A stretch of DNA of 64,000 nucleotides from Dyadobacter sp. SG02 (lineage in GTDB: Bacteria > Bacteroidota > Bacteroidia > Cytophagales > Spirosomataceae). The notes beneath the pieces are model-generated. The model saw nothing but the letters and a program-made list of their open reading frames with translations. It did not search any database and was not told where the DNA came from. A program made the position numbers and the translations under genes. Position 1 is the first letter of the stretch; each line of letters opens with the position of its first letter. The stretch is from assembly GCF_900109045.1 (NCBI RefSeq), contig NZ_FNYL01000010.1, positions 186,001 through 250,000 of the forward strand, given 5' to 3'. This document shows positions 17,019 to 25,797 of this stretch, piece by piece.

Positions 17019-18354
17019 CACTTTGATGCTGCTCGCGGCACTGATCTATTTTGTACCACTTCATGCACAAACCGGCTACTCGCTCAAAGAAGCCGTTGAT
17101 TACGCGATCAAGCACAATCTGAATGTTAAGAATGCGCAGCTCGACGCGATCTCGGCGGAGGCGCGCATTGGCGAGATTCGTGCGGCAGGTTTACCGCAGG
17201 TAACAGGTGCCGTTTCGTTAACCAACAACATTATCATCCCGAGGTTCTTCCTTCCCGCCAATACCTTCGACCCCTCGCAACCCGTGGACGCACCACCGGT
17301 AGCGGTTGAATTCGGTATTCCCTGGCAAGGTTCAGCCTCCGCAACACTGAACCAGCTTATTTTCAACGGGTCCTATTTTATTGGACTGAAAGCAGCTGCC
17401 ACTTACCGCGAACTGGCGCAAAAAAGCACTACCTCTTCGAAAGTGACAGTTGCAGAAGCTGTTACCAAGGCTTACTATTCAGCCCAGGTAGCCGAAGAAC
17501 GCGCCAAGTTGCTCGACCTGAACATTGCCCGTGTGGACTCGTCCATGCGCGAAACAAAGGCGATGAATGCGAGCGGTTTTGTGGAATTGCTCGATGTAAA
17601 CCGCCTCGAAGTGCAGATCAACAACCTGCAAACCGAACGGCAGAAAGTCCAGAACCTGATCGAGTTGAGCTATGCATTGCTAAGGTATCAGATGGGAATG
17701 CCTGTGAACGAGCCTATTAAGCTAACGGACGACATTAATGCGGTAAATGTAGCCGAGCTTCGGTCGGAGTCGTCGAGTCTGGATGTGAGCTACGAAAAAC
17801 GCATCGAGTATTCTTTATTAAATACACAGGAAAAACTGGCGATGCTGGACCTGCGCAATGTGCGAAGCGGCTATTTACCCAATTTGTCGGCCTCGCTGGG
17901 TTATGGGTATAATGCGGGTATGGATAAGTTTTCCCAGCTGTTCACAAATCAGTGGTTCAACAACATGGTACTGGCCGTGAACCTAAACATCCCGATCTTC
18001 GACGGTTTTACCAAAAAATACCAGATCAACCAGAAAAAGATCGCCATCGACAAGGTGAAGAACAACCAGAACTTGCTGAAACAGTCGATCGATCTGGAAA
18101 ACAACCAGGCCGGCATCAATATCAAGAATGCATTTGCCACACTGGAAACCCAGAAACGGAACCTGACGCTTGCCGAAGAGATTGTGCGCGTCACGAAGAT
18201 CAAATATAAAGAAGGCGTAGGCTCGAACATCGAGGTGGTCAACGCCGAATCCTCTTTAAAAGAAGCGCAGACGAACTACTTCACCGCATTGTACGACCTG
18301 ATGATCGCCAAAGTAGATCTAAGCAAGGCCAAAGGCGAGCTTTATTCCGAATAA
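16993..18354 (+). CDS. TolC family outer-membrane efflux protein
   Basis: A 453-aa protein with a signal peptide (about 1-25, ending FVPLHAQ) and two repeats of the OEP/TolC domain: long heptad-rich helices (SLKEAVDYAIKHNLNVKNAQ near 30-50; SGFVELLDVNRLEVQINNLQ near 193-212; EGVGSNIEVVNAESSLKEAQ near 410-430) linked by beta strands. It forms the outer-membrane channel of a tripartite pump. Its start overlaps the TetR gene, and the adaptor follows after 46 bases. Confidence 0.93.
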   Translation: MKNARTIRSTLMLLAALIYFVPLHAQTGYSLKEAVDYAIKHNLNVKNAQLDAISAEARIGEIRAAGLPQVTGAVSLTNNIIIPRFFLPANTFDPSQPVDAPPVAVEFGIPWQGSASATLNQLIFNGSYFIGLKAAATYRELAQKSTTSSKVTVAEAVTKAYYSAQVAEERAKLLDLNIARVDSSMRETKAMNASGFVELLDVNRLEVQINNLQTERQKVQNLIELSYALLRYQMGMPVNEPIKLTDDINAVNVAELRSESSSLDVSYEKRIEYSLLNTQEKLAMLDLRNVRSGYLPNLSASLGYGYNAGMDKFSQLFTNQWFNNMVLAVNLNIPIFDGFTKKYQINQKKIAIDKVKNNQNLLKQSIDLENNQAGINIKNAFATLETQKRNLTLAEEIVRVTKIKYKEGVGSNIEVVNAESSLKEAQTNYFTALYDLMIAKVDLSKAKGELYSE

Positions 18355-18400
18355 TACCATTAACACTTTACAAAATTTGAAACAGCTACTTACCAATACC

Positions 18401-19531
18401 ATGAAAAGCAATATTCTGATTATAACCGCTATTGCCACCATTCTGGCCTCCTGCTCCGCCAAGAAAGAAGGTTTGGAAGGCAAAAAAGAAGAACTCGCCG
18501 CGCTGAAAGCCCAGCAGGTCGATAACGAAAAGAAGATCAAGGCGCTCGAAATCGAGATCGGCAAACTGGACCCGAAGAAAACGACGGAAGCCAAGATAAA
18601 GCCGGTATCCATCGATACGTTGAATGCCGAGACATTCAAGCATTATGTGGAGCTGCAAGGCACCGTGGATGCAAAAAACAACGTCCTGGTAACACCTAAA
18701 ACAGGCGGCGTGATCGTGGCGATGTATGTCAAAGAAGGCGACGGGGTGAAGGCCGGAAGCGTGATCGGAAAAATCGATAACAGCATTCTGACCGAATCCA
18801 TCGAGGAACTAAAAACATCGCTGAGCCTCGCCAATACGCTTTTTGAAAAGCAGAAAAACCTCTGGGACCAGAAGATCGGTACCGAGCTGCAATTCCTTCA
18901 AGCAAAAAACAACAAAGAATCGCTGGAAAAGAAACTGGTTACGCTGAATACCCAGCTTTCACAGACGAACATCGTATCGCCCATGTCCGGTGTGGTGGAC
19001 CTCGTGAATGTGAAGGTAGGTGAAATGGCTTCCCCGGGTGTAGGCGTCGTGCGCGTGGTAAACCTGGGCAACCTGAAAGTGTCGGCCAAAGTGTCGGACG
19101 TCTATGCGGCCAGCGTGAAAAAGGGTGATGAGGTAATCGTGAAGTTTCCTGATCTGAAAAAGGAGTTCAAAGCCCGCGTAACATTTGTGAGCACTGCTGT
19201 GGATCCATTGTCACGGACATTCACGATCGAGGCCAATTTACCTTCCGACCGCGATATCAAGCCTAATATGATGGCACAGGTGCAGATCAACGACGCCACC
19301 AGCAAAAACGCACTGGCGATCGATCAGAACTATGTTCAGAGCACCGAGAAAGGAAACGTGGTGTATGTAGCCGTGACCGAAGGCAACAAGAAAGTAGCCA
19401 AAGCGAAAGAAGTGAAGACCGGCCTGAGCTACAATGGCAAGGTCGAAATCCTTTCAGGCTTGTCGGCAGGAGACGCGCTGATTACGCTGGGTTACCAGGA
19501 AGTGTCGGACGGCCAGCCGATTAGCTACTAG
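18401..19531 (+). CDS. RND efflux periplasmic adaptor lipoprotein
   Basis: A 376-aa membrane fusion protein (HlyD/AcrA family). The ATG at 18401 gives a lipoprotein signal ending in ILASC (Cys18), anchoring it to a membrane. A Lys/Glu-rich coiled coil follows (about 22-58), then a biotinyl-lipoyl-like domain (KTGGVIVAMYVKEGDGVKAG near 97-116), an alpha-hairpin (ESIEELKTSLSLANTLFEKQ), the second lipoyl half (NIVSPMSGVVDLVNVKVGEM), and beta-barrel and membrane-proximal domains. A TTG 24 bases upstream is in frame but spoils the signal peptide. It lies between the TolC and RND genes. Confidence 0.93.
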   Translation: MKSNILIITAIATILASCSAKKEGLEGKKEELAALKAQQVDNEKKIKALEIEIGKLDPKKTTEAKIKPVSIDTLNAETFKHYVELQGTVDAKNNVLVTPKTGGVIVAMYVKEGDGVKAGSVIGKIDNSILTESIEELKTSLSLANTLFEKQKNLWDQKIGTELQFLQAKNNKESLEKKLVTLNTQLSQTNIVSPMSGVVDLVNVKVGEMASPGVGVVRVVNLGNLKVSAKVSDVYAASVKKGDEVIVKFPDLKKEFKARVTFVSTAVDPLSRTFTIEANLPSDRDIKPNMMAQVQINDATSKNALAIDQNYVQSTEKGNVVYVAVTEGNKKVAKAKEVKTGLSYNGKVEILSGLSAGDALITLGYQEVSDGQPISY

Positions 19532-19559
19532 TGCCATTCACTCATTCAAAATTAGTCCT

Positions 19560-22500
19560 ATGAAATTTAGCGAATACAAAACCCTAAGCTTCACCAACTG
19601 GTGCGTAGAGAACAGGACGACGATCTACATCTTTACGTTCATCATTACGCTGGCGGGGTTCATGGTATACAATAACCTGCCTAAGGAGCAGTTCCCGGAT
19701 ATTAAAATCCCGCAGATCTACATCAATACGGTGTATTTCGGGACCGCGCCGGCCGATATCGAAAACACGATCAACAAACCGATCGAAAAACAGCTCAAAT
19801 CCCTCAACGGGGTTAAAAAGATCAAATCCAATGCATTGCAGGACGTTTCGGTAATCCTGGTGGAATTTACACCGGATGTGGCTGTGGAAGTGGCTTTGCA
19901 AAGAGTAAGGGACGCCGTGGATAAGGCGAAAACCGATTTGCCCCAAAACCTCGACTCCGGCCCGACGGCCCAGGACGTGAACTTCTCGGAGTTCCCGATC
20001 ATGAACGTCAACATTGCGGGTAACTATTCTTTGAAACAACTCAAACAATATGCCGAAGATTTGCAGGACGGGATCGAAGCATTGCCGGAAATTACCCGCG
20101 TGGATATTCTCGGTGCATTGAACCGCGAGATTCAGATCAACGTGAACCTCGACCGCATGAAATCGACCGGGTTGACATTCTACGATGTACAAACGGCGAT
20201 CCAGAGTGAAAATATCAACGTTTCGGGCGGCGAGCTGAACGTGCAGGGCGTGCGCCGTACGCTGCGCGTGAAGGGAGAATATACCAATGTAGCCGATATG
20301 GCAAACATTCGCATTCGTACGTCCACGGGCGCGACCGTCCGCCTGGGCGACATTGCGGAAGTAGCCGACAGCTTCGAAGAGCAGCAGGATTTTGCGCGCC
20401 TCGCTAACAAATCGGTAATCACACTGAACGTGATCAAACGTTCGGGAGAAAACCTCGTAGACGCAGCGGATAAAATTGAAAACGTGATCGCGGATTTTAA
20501 GGAAAATCGTTTCCCAGCCGGTCTGGACGTTAAAATCACGGCCGACCAGTCGATCCAGACCCGCGCCGATTTGCATGACCTGATCAACACCGTTGTACTC
20601 GGCTTTATTTTCGTGGTACTCGTACTGATGTTCTTCATGGGTGTACGCGACGCGATCTTCGTGGGGCTTTCCGTACCGTTGTCCGCATTGGTCGCATTTG
20701 TATTAATGCCGATCATCGGTCCGATGGTAGGCACCGAATTTACATTGAATACGATCGTACTCTTCGCATTCCTGCTCGGTATTGGTCTGGTGGTGGATGA
20801 CGCGATTGTGGTAATCGAGAACACGCACCGCTTGTTCAACATGCATAAGGACTGGACGATCCAGCAGGCTGTAAAAGCGGCTGCCGGCGAGGTGTTCATT
20901 CCCGTACTTTCCGGTACGCTCACCACCATTGCGCCGTTCTTCCCGTTGCTTTTCTGGACAGGGATAGTCGGGGAATTCATGAAATTCATGCCGCTAACGC
21001 TCATTATCACGCTCGGGGCCTCGCTTTTTGTGGCTTATGTAATGAACCCTGTATTTGCGGTGTCGTTCATGGGCCGCCACGACGATGAGAAAGAAGCGCA
21101 TGATACCAGTTTCAAAGCGATCCGCCGCCCGGTGTTTATCCTCGTGGTAGCCGCCGCAATCGGTTACCTGATCGACCGCGGTGTGGGTAATTTCTTTGTA
21201 TTTATATTGATACTCTGGATTTTCAACCACTACATTCTGACGCCACGCATTCTCGTACCGTTCCAGGACAACTTGCTGCCTGCATTGAAAAACGGTTACC
21301 GCAAGCTCATCGACTGGCTTTTGAGAGGTTGGAGACCGGTATTCGCCATTATCGGGGTTTTCATCCTGCTGATCGCCACCTTCGTGATCACCGGCATTGC
21401 GCAACCCCAGGTATTGTTTTTCCCAAGCGGTGATCCTGATTATGTATACGTTTATAACAAATTACCCATCGGAACCGACGCCCGCGTGACCGACTCCGTG
21501 ACCAAGATCATCGAAAAACGTGTTTTTGATGTTTTGGAAAAGGAAAAAGCAATGGATATGGTGAATTCGGTGATTGCCAACGTCGGCAAAAACGCGGGTG
21601 ACCCGTACAACCCCGACCGCTCTGCCACGCCGCACAAGTCGAAGGTAACCGTCGCATTCGTATATGGTACCGAACGTGGCGGCAGGTCTTCCGAGGCAAT
21701 TCTCCGCAAGATCCGCGATGCCGTCGCCGGTATCCCGGGTGCTGAAATCTCCGTGGAACGCGAAGCGGTAGGTCCGCCGACCGGTAAACCCATTTCGATC
21801 GAGATTTCCGGTGATGAATTTGAAGTACTGCAAAAACTGGAAAAAGACGTTCTGAAAAAGGTGCAGGATTCGGGTATCGAAGGTATCGACCAGCTTCGCT
21901 CCGACCTCGTTACCAACAAGCCTGAAATCGTGATCGATATCGACCGTGAAAAGGCGCAACGTGAAGGTATCAGCTCGCAACAAATTGCATTAGCTGTCCG
22001 TACGGCATTGTTCGGTCTGGAAGTCTCGAAATTCCGTGATGATAAGGACGAATACCCGATCATGGTAAGGCTTGAAAAGGACGACCGCGAACAGATCGAG
22101 AAGCTATTGAGTCTGAATGTCGTGTACCGCGATATGAATATGGGCGGTGCATTGCGCCAGGTGCCTATCACTTCCGTGGCTAATATCCACTATTCGACTA
22201 CTTTCAGCCAGATCAACCGCCAGGATCAGCGCCGTATCGTAACCCTCGGCTCCGACGTATTGCCGGGCTACAATGCCAATGAAATCGTTGCCCAGATCCA
22301 GACCGTGATCCAGGAAATGGAAGTACCAAATGGCTACATCATCAAAATGGGCGGTGAGCAGGAAGAACAGGCCGAATCCATGGCGTTCCTCGGAACCGCA
22401 TTCGGTGCCGCGATCATGCTTATTTACCTGATTCTGGCCACGCAGTTCAACTCGGTGATCAAGCCATTCATTATCTTCTTCACGATTGTGCTTTCGCTGA

Positions 22501-22991
22501 TCGGGGTGTTGCTGGGTTTTGTGATCTTCCACAAAGATTTCTCGATCATCATGTCCGGCGTAGGTATCATCGCATTGGCTGGTATTGTGGTTAAAAACGG
22601 TATCCTGCTCATCGAGTTCATCGAAGAGCTCCGCGGGCGCGGGTACCCGATGCGCGAAGCGATTATCGAAGGCGGCGCGATCCGTCTCACACCCGTACTC
22701 CTCACGGCTTCCGCGGCGGTACTCGGTCTCGTGCCGCTCGCATTAGGTATCACCGTCGATTTCGTAGGCCTCTTCCGCGACCTGGAACCACACCTGATCG
22801 TCGGCGGCCCGAGCTCCGTGTTCTGGAACATCCTCGCATGGACGATCATATTCGGTCTCACATTCTCTACCTTGCTGACGCTCATCATGGTACCATGTAT
22901 GTACTACGTCAACGAGCGCGTCCGCGACAAATGGTTCCGCAAGGGCAAACCGGAGGTAGTGAATCCGAATTGGCAAAGCGAGTCGATCTAG
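19560..22991 (+). CDS. RND family efflux pump permease
   Basis: A 1143-aa inner-membrane proton-driven pump (HAE-type). TM1 is at about residues 18-35, the first periplasmic loop at 36-340 contains the porter subdomains, and TM4 carries the paired aspartates in GIGLVVDDAIVVIENTHR (about 408-425), the proton relay. It is longer than AcrB (about 1050): after TM6 there is an insertion (about 505-580) with extra hydrophobic segments (FILVVAAAIGYLI; FFVFILILWIFNHYILTP). The second half repeats the fold and ends near TM12. Drug or other substrate is not evident. Last gene of the TetR-TolC-adaptor-RND operon. Confidence 0.94.
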   Translation: MKFSEYKTLSFTNWCVENRTTIYIFTFIITLAGFMVYNNLPKEQFPDIKIPQIYINTVYFGTAPADIENTINKPIEKQLKSLNGVKKIKSNALQDVSVILVEFTPDVAVEVALQRVRDAVDKAKTDLPQNLDSGPTAQDVNFSEFPIMNVNIAGNYSLKQLKQYAEDLQDGIEALPEITRVDILGALNREIQINVNLDRMKSTGLTFYDVQTAIQSENINVSGGELNVQGVRRTLRVKGEYTNVADMANIRIRTSTGATVRLGDIAEVADSFEEQQDFARLANKSVITLNVIKRSGENLVDAADKIENVIADFKENRFPAGLDVKITADQSIQTRADLHDLINTVVLGFIFVVLVLMFFMGVRDAIFVGLSVPLSALVAFVLMPIIGPMVGTEFTLNTIVLFAFLLGIGLVVDDAIVVIENTHRLFNMHKDWTIQQAVKAAAGEVFIPVLSGTLTTIAPFFPLLFWTGIVGEFMKFMPLTLIITLGASLFVAYVMNPVFAVSFMGRHDDEKEAHDTSFKAIRRPVFILVVAAAIGYLIDRGVGNFFVFILILWIFNHYILTPRILVPFQDNLLPALKNGYRKLIDWLLRGWRPVFAIIGVFILLIATFVITGIAQPQVLFFPSGDPDYVYVYNKLPIGTDARVTDSVTKIIEKRVFDVLEKEKAMDMVNSVIANVGKNAGDPYNPDRSATPHKSKVTVAFVYGTERGGRSSEAILRKIRDAVAGIPGAEISVEREAVGPPTGKPISIEISGDEFEVLQKLEKDVLKKVQDSGIEGIDQLRSDLVTNKPEIVIDIDREKAQREGISSQQIALAVRTALFGLEVSKFRDDKDEYPIMVRLEKDDREQIEKLLSLNVVYRDMNMGGALRQVPITSVANIHYSTTFSQINRQDQRRIVTLGSDVLPGYNANEIVAQIQTVIQEMEVPNGYIIKMGGEQEEQAESMAFLGTAFGAAIMLIYLILATQFNSVIKPFIIFFTIVLSLIGVLLGFVIFHKDFSIIMSGVGIIALAGIVVKNGILLIEFIEELRGRGYPMREAIIEGGAIRLTPVLLTASAAVLGLVPLALGITVDFVGLFRDLEPHLIVGGPSSVFWNILAWTIIFGLTFSTLLTLIMVPCMYYVNERVRDKWFRKGKPEVVNPNWQSESI

Positions 22992-23007
22992 AAAAAACTC
23001 AGATTTG

Positions 23008-23054
23008 TTGTTCATTTCAGGTTAAATCAATTTTTTTCGGCCTGAAATGAACAA
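23008..23054. repeat. Perfect 14-bp inverted repeat with a T-rich loop after the RND gene
   Basis: Arms 23008-23021 and 23041-23054 pair perfectly around a 19-base loop holding seven T residues. It begins 16 bases after the RND stop. The transcript after the second arm is not U-rich, so it is not a standard intrinsic terminator, though it probably ends or protects the efflux mRNA. Confidence 0.6.
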
Positions 23055-23070
23055 TAATCCAAAACATTCT

Positions 23071-23078
23071 TAGATTTG
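23071..23078 (+). promoter_or_regulatory. Candidate -7 box of the tRNA-Pro gene
   Basis: TAGATTTG matches TAnnTTTG exactly, 38 bases before the mature tRNA 5' end. No clear -33 element is seen. Confidence 0.45.
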
Positions 23079-23116
23079 CAACCCCAAAGAATTGCCTTAG
23101 GGCATTTATAAAAGTT

Positions 23117-23190
23117 CGGGATGTAGCGCAGCCCGGTAGCGCACTAGCATGGGGTGCTAGGGGTCGCAAGTTCGAATCTTGTCATCCCGA
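23117..23190 (+). tRNA. tRNA-Pro (anticodon GGG)
   Basis: A complete cloverleaf: acceptor CGGGATG/CATCCCG, D arm GCGC...GCGC, anticodon stem CTAGC/GCTAG around ATGGGGT (anticodon GGG), and T arm GCAAG-TTCGAAT-CTTGT. CCA is not encoded. A terminator follows 8 bases later. Confidence 0.96.
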
Positions 23191-23197
23191 CGAACAC

Positions 23198-23234
23198 AAA
23201 AAGCACTTACGACGCAAGTTGTAGGTGCTTTTTT
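23198..23234 (+). terminator. Rho-independent terminator after tRNA-Pro
   Basis: Arms at 23198-23210 and 23221-23233 pair with one G-T wobble, and the second arm runs into a stretch of seven T residues. Confidence 0.85.
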
Positions 23235-23250
23235 TCATTAAACATAAACT

Positions 23251-24336
23251 GTGAGCAAACCCACCTCCCTCCCACAATCAAAACAACACTTCGAAATCCT
23301 CGACGGATTGCGGGGCGTTGCCGCATTGGCCGTTGTAATCTTCCACTTTATGGAATGGGTCTTTCCCGATCCCTCCATGAACTTCATCGGCCATGGGTTT
23401 CTGGCCGTCGATTTCTTTTTCTGCCTTTCGGGATTTGTGATCGGGTACGCTTATGACGATCGCATTGCCAAGATGGGCCTCCGCACGTTTTTCATATCAA
23501 GAATTATCAGACTGCATCCCCTGGTTATCGCAGGGTCAATCCTGGGCTTGCTGGCGTTCCTGTTCGATCCGTTCGGAGGCCATCCCGAGCAGTACAGCAC
23601 CGGCAAAATCGCGCTGGCGTTTCTATCTTCGCTATTGCTCGTTCCGATGCCTGCGATAGCCGATCGTGCATATAATCTTTTTAGCTTCAATGCGCCGGCC
23701 TGGTCGTTGTTCTGGGAATATATTGCCAATATCGTTTACGCATTCGTGCTTTGCCGGATCAGCCGCGGTTTCCTGGCACTACTCACTATACTCTCGGCGA
23801 TGGCCATTTGCTTTGTAGCTTATCGCTCCGGCAATTTATTGGGCGGTTGGAGCGGCCCTACTTTCTGGGATGGAGGCGCCCGCGTTTCGTATTCCTTTCT
23901 GGCGGGATTACTTATTTATCGTTCCAACTGGATTATCCGTAACAAGCTTGGATTTATCGGCCTGTCGGCATTATTACTGCTGGCTTTTCTGATGCCCTAC
24001 TCCAAATGGAACTGGCTATCCGAAACACTGGTAGTCCTGTTTTATTTTCCCTTGCTGATTGCATTAGGCGCGGGAGCAACGTTGGCACCTGTCCTGAAAA
24101 AGGCCTGTATTTTTTCAGGACAAATCTCCTACCCCTTGTACATGACGCATTACGCCGTGTTATGGATGTTCGGGAATTACTATACCAGTCATAAACCTGG
24201 TACAATGCAGTTAGCCTTCATAGTTGTTGGCGGGATCATCCTGCTGGTTGGCGCTGCGTATCTGGTCATGGTGGTGTATGATATGCCTGTGAGGAAGTAT
24301 TTAAGTGCTAAACGGCTTGAAAAGACTCGCAAATAG
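23251..24336 (+). CDS. Acyltransferase 3 family membrane protein (OafA/YrhL-like)
   Basis: A 361-aa polytopic membrane protein starting at GTG 23251, just after the tRNA-Pro terminator. The family hallmark is seen at the N-terminus: EILDGLRGVAALAVVIFHF near residues 16-34 with the conserved R and H, and FLAVDFFFCLSGFVI near 50-64. About ten membrane segments follow. Such enzymes move acyl groups onto sugars of exopolysaccharide or lipopolysaccharide or onto membrane compounds; the substrate cannot be read. It stands alone with its own terminator, and a single gene next to a tRNA may be an accessory insertion, although I see no duplicated tRNA end. Confidence 0.85.
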   Translation: MSKPTSLPQSKQHFEILDGLRGVAALAVVIFHFMEWVFPDPSMNFIGHGFLAVDFFFCLSGFVIGYAYDDRIAKMGLRTFFISRIIRLHPLVIAGSILGLLAFLFDPFGGHPEQYSTGKIALAFLSSLLLVPMPAIADRAYNLFSFNAPAWSLFWEYIANIVYAFVLCRISRGFLALLTILSAMAICFVAYRSGNLLGGWSGPTFWDGGARVSYSFLAGLLIYRSNWIIRNKLGFIGLSALLLLAFLMPYSKWNWLSETLVVLFYFPLLIALGAGATLAPVLKKACIFSGQISYPLYMTHYAVLWMFGNYYTSHKPGTMQLAFIVVGGIILLVGAAYLVMVVYDMPVRKYLSAKRLEKTRK

Positions 24337-24365
24337 AGGCGCAGTTGCTTTACAACTTTAACATA

Positions 24366-24395
24366 AAAAAGCCGGGAGCAATGCCCCCGGCTTTT
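24366..24395. terminator. Bidirectional terminator between the acyltransferase and beta-helix genes
   Basis: A-rich arm 24366-24376 (AAAAAGCCGGG) pairs with 24386-24395 (CCCGGCTTTT); T-runs follow in both directions. It serves the convergent genes on either side. Confidence 0.85.
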
Positions 24396-24425
24396 ATTAA
24401 ATTCTGACACCAATTATATAAGATC

Positions 24426-25757
24426 TTAGTAATCTGCGTTTTGTGGATCGAAGTTGGTCCAGCCGGTTGTCCAGTCGGTGGTACCGAATGCTCCGATGTA
24501 TGCGTTGGCTTCAAATCCGGCCGGCAATGTTACACCGCCTGTCAAAAGAGGAGAACCAGCCTGAGGAAGTACTTTCAAACCTGCGCCAAGCGTATTGTAA
24601 GCAGCATCCAGTTTCAAAGTAGCGATGTCGGCACCGAACATGTTTTTGCGGGCCGCATCTTTCAGCAGGGTAGTATCACCTGACACGATTGCTTTCGACA
24701 TACCCGCCAAAGCCAATCCGCGGTAATCCGCTCTTCCAGCTTTGAAGTTAGCCTGTGTAGAGTCGCCTTCGAGTTCAAGACCGCCCTTGGGATAAGCTCC
24801 TGAAACAACTGAATTGTAGATGCTGACAGCTGAATTTCTGCGGATACGGAATGCCGAACGGTATTTGGCATTAGGAGTGCCAGGAGCAATGAAGATGCTC
24901 ACGTTGCTGAATTTAGCGCTTGTTTTAGGTGCAGCACCTGATCCGGAAGCGTCGTTGTCCGATTCGAAACCATTTGAATCCGAGCATGAGCATTGGTCAG
25001 CAACAGCAGGGTCTCTCAAAGCCATTGCATACTGTACGTTTCCGCTGAAACCCCAGTCGGTATCGAAGTCATCGTCCAATGTACGGTATGAGATCAGGTG
25101 TTTTGCGTTTACGTTTCCGCCGAACCATTCGTAAGCATCGTCACCGCTGTATGAAACTTGTACAAAGTCGATTGTGGTTCCTGAACCTACGCCGCCAAAA
25201 GTGAGACCGTTGATTTCTTTATCCGTTTCAAAAGCGATACCAGCGAACTCGATACGTACATATTTCAAAGTACCTGAGTTATCAGCTGCATCCGTTCCTC
25301 CGAAAGTCGATACGTTTTCTCCTTCGATGGTAGCCGGATTTTTGTTTACCGGAGCTTTTCCAAGGAGGATGATACCACCCCAGTCGCCGTAGTTACGGGC
25401 GCCTTTTCCCTGTGAAGAAGTAAATACGATAGGCTTGGTAGCATTACCTTCCGCCATGATTTTCGCTCCCGGCTTGATGATCAGCGTACCTTTTGTCAGT
25501 TTATCACCTTTGATGATCGTTCCCGGTTCGATGGTCAGTATCGCGCCGTTGTCAACGTATACAAAACCTTCGAGAATATATTTGTTGGCAGCTTTCCAGG
25601 TTGTCGAAGCTGAAATTGTTCCTTTTACGGTAATTGTTTCACCCACTGGATTCGTTGGTCCCGGATCTTGTCCATCATCATCAGTTTTACATGACACAAC
25701 TACGAACGATGCGGATAATACCAGCATTGCCAATAACCAAGTTGCTAACTTTTTCAT
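24426..25757 (-). CDS. Secreted beta-helix-like lipoprotein paired with a TonB receptor
   Basis: A 443-aa lipoprotein with signal ending VVVSC (Cys23) and a short Asp/Pro linker. The body is rich in short beta repeats with G, V, I and N (VDNGAILTIEPGTIIKGDKL near 70-90; YGDWGGIILLGKAPVNKN near 122-140; FGGVGSGTTIDFVQVSYSGD near 185-206), typical of a right-handed parallel beta-helix. A Cys pair in DQCSCSDSNG near 255 may bind a ligand or form a disulfide. I know of similar proteins next to TonB-dependent receptors in Bacteroidota, all without an assigned role. The receptor gene ends 40 bases upstream, so they form one operon. It may be a surface-exposed partner of the receptor; this is inference. 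Confidence 0.75.
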   Translation of the reverse strand: MKKLATWLLAMLVLSASFVVVSCKTDDDGQDPGPTNPVGETITVKGTISASTTWKAANKYILEGFVYVDNGAILTIEPGTIIKGDKLTKGTLIIKPGAKIMAEGNATKPIVFTSSQGKGARNYGDWGGIILLGKAPVNKNPATIEGENVSTFGGTDAADNSGTLKYVRIEFAGIAFETDKEINGLTFGGVGSGTTIDFVQVSYSGDDAYEWFGGNVNAKHLISYRTLDDDFDTDWGFSGNVQYAMALRDPAVADQCSCSDSNGFESDNDASGSGAAPKTSAKFSNVSIFIAPGTPNAKYRSAFRIRRNSAVSIYNSVVSGAYPKGGLELEGDSTQANFKAGRADYRGLALAGMSKAIVSGDTTLLKDAARKNMFGADIATLKLDAAYNTLGAGLKVLPQAGSPLLTGGVTLPAGFEANAYIGAFGTTDWTTGWTNFDPQNADY

Positions 25758-25797
25758 TTAACAGGTCGTTTAATTGATTTGTTTTTAATTTTTATGA

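Noticed and set aside
19584..20576. 330-aa minus-strand frame
   Set aside because: Antisense to the RND permease; composition of a shadow frame.
23117..24336. tRNA-Pro as the attachment site of an integrated element
   Set aside because: Only one gene follows, with no integrase and no second copy of the tRNA end seen in the window.
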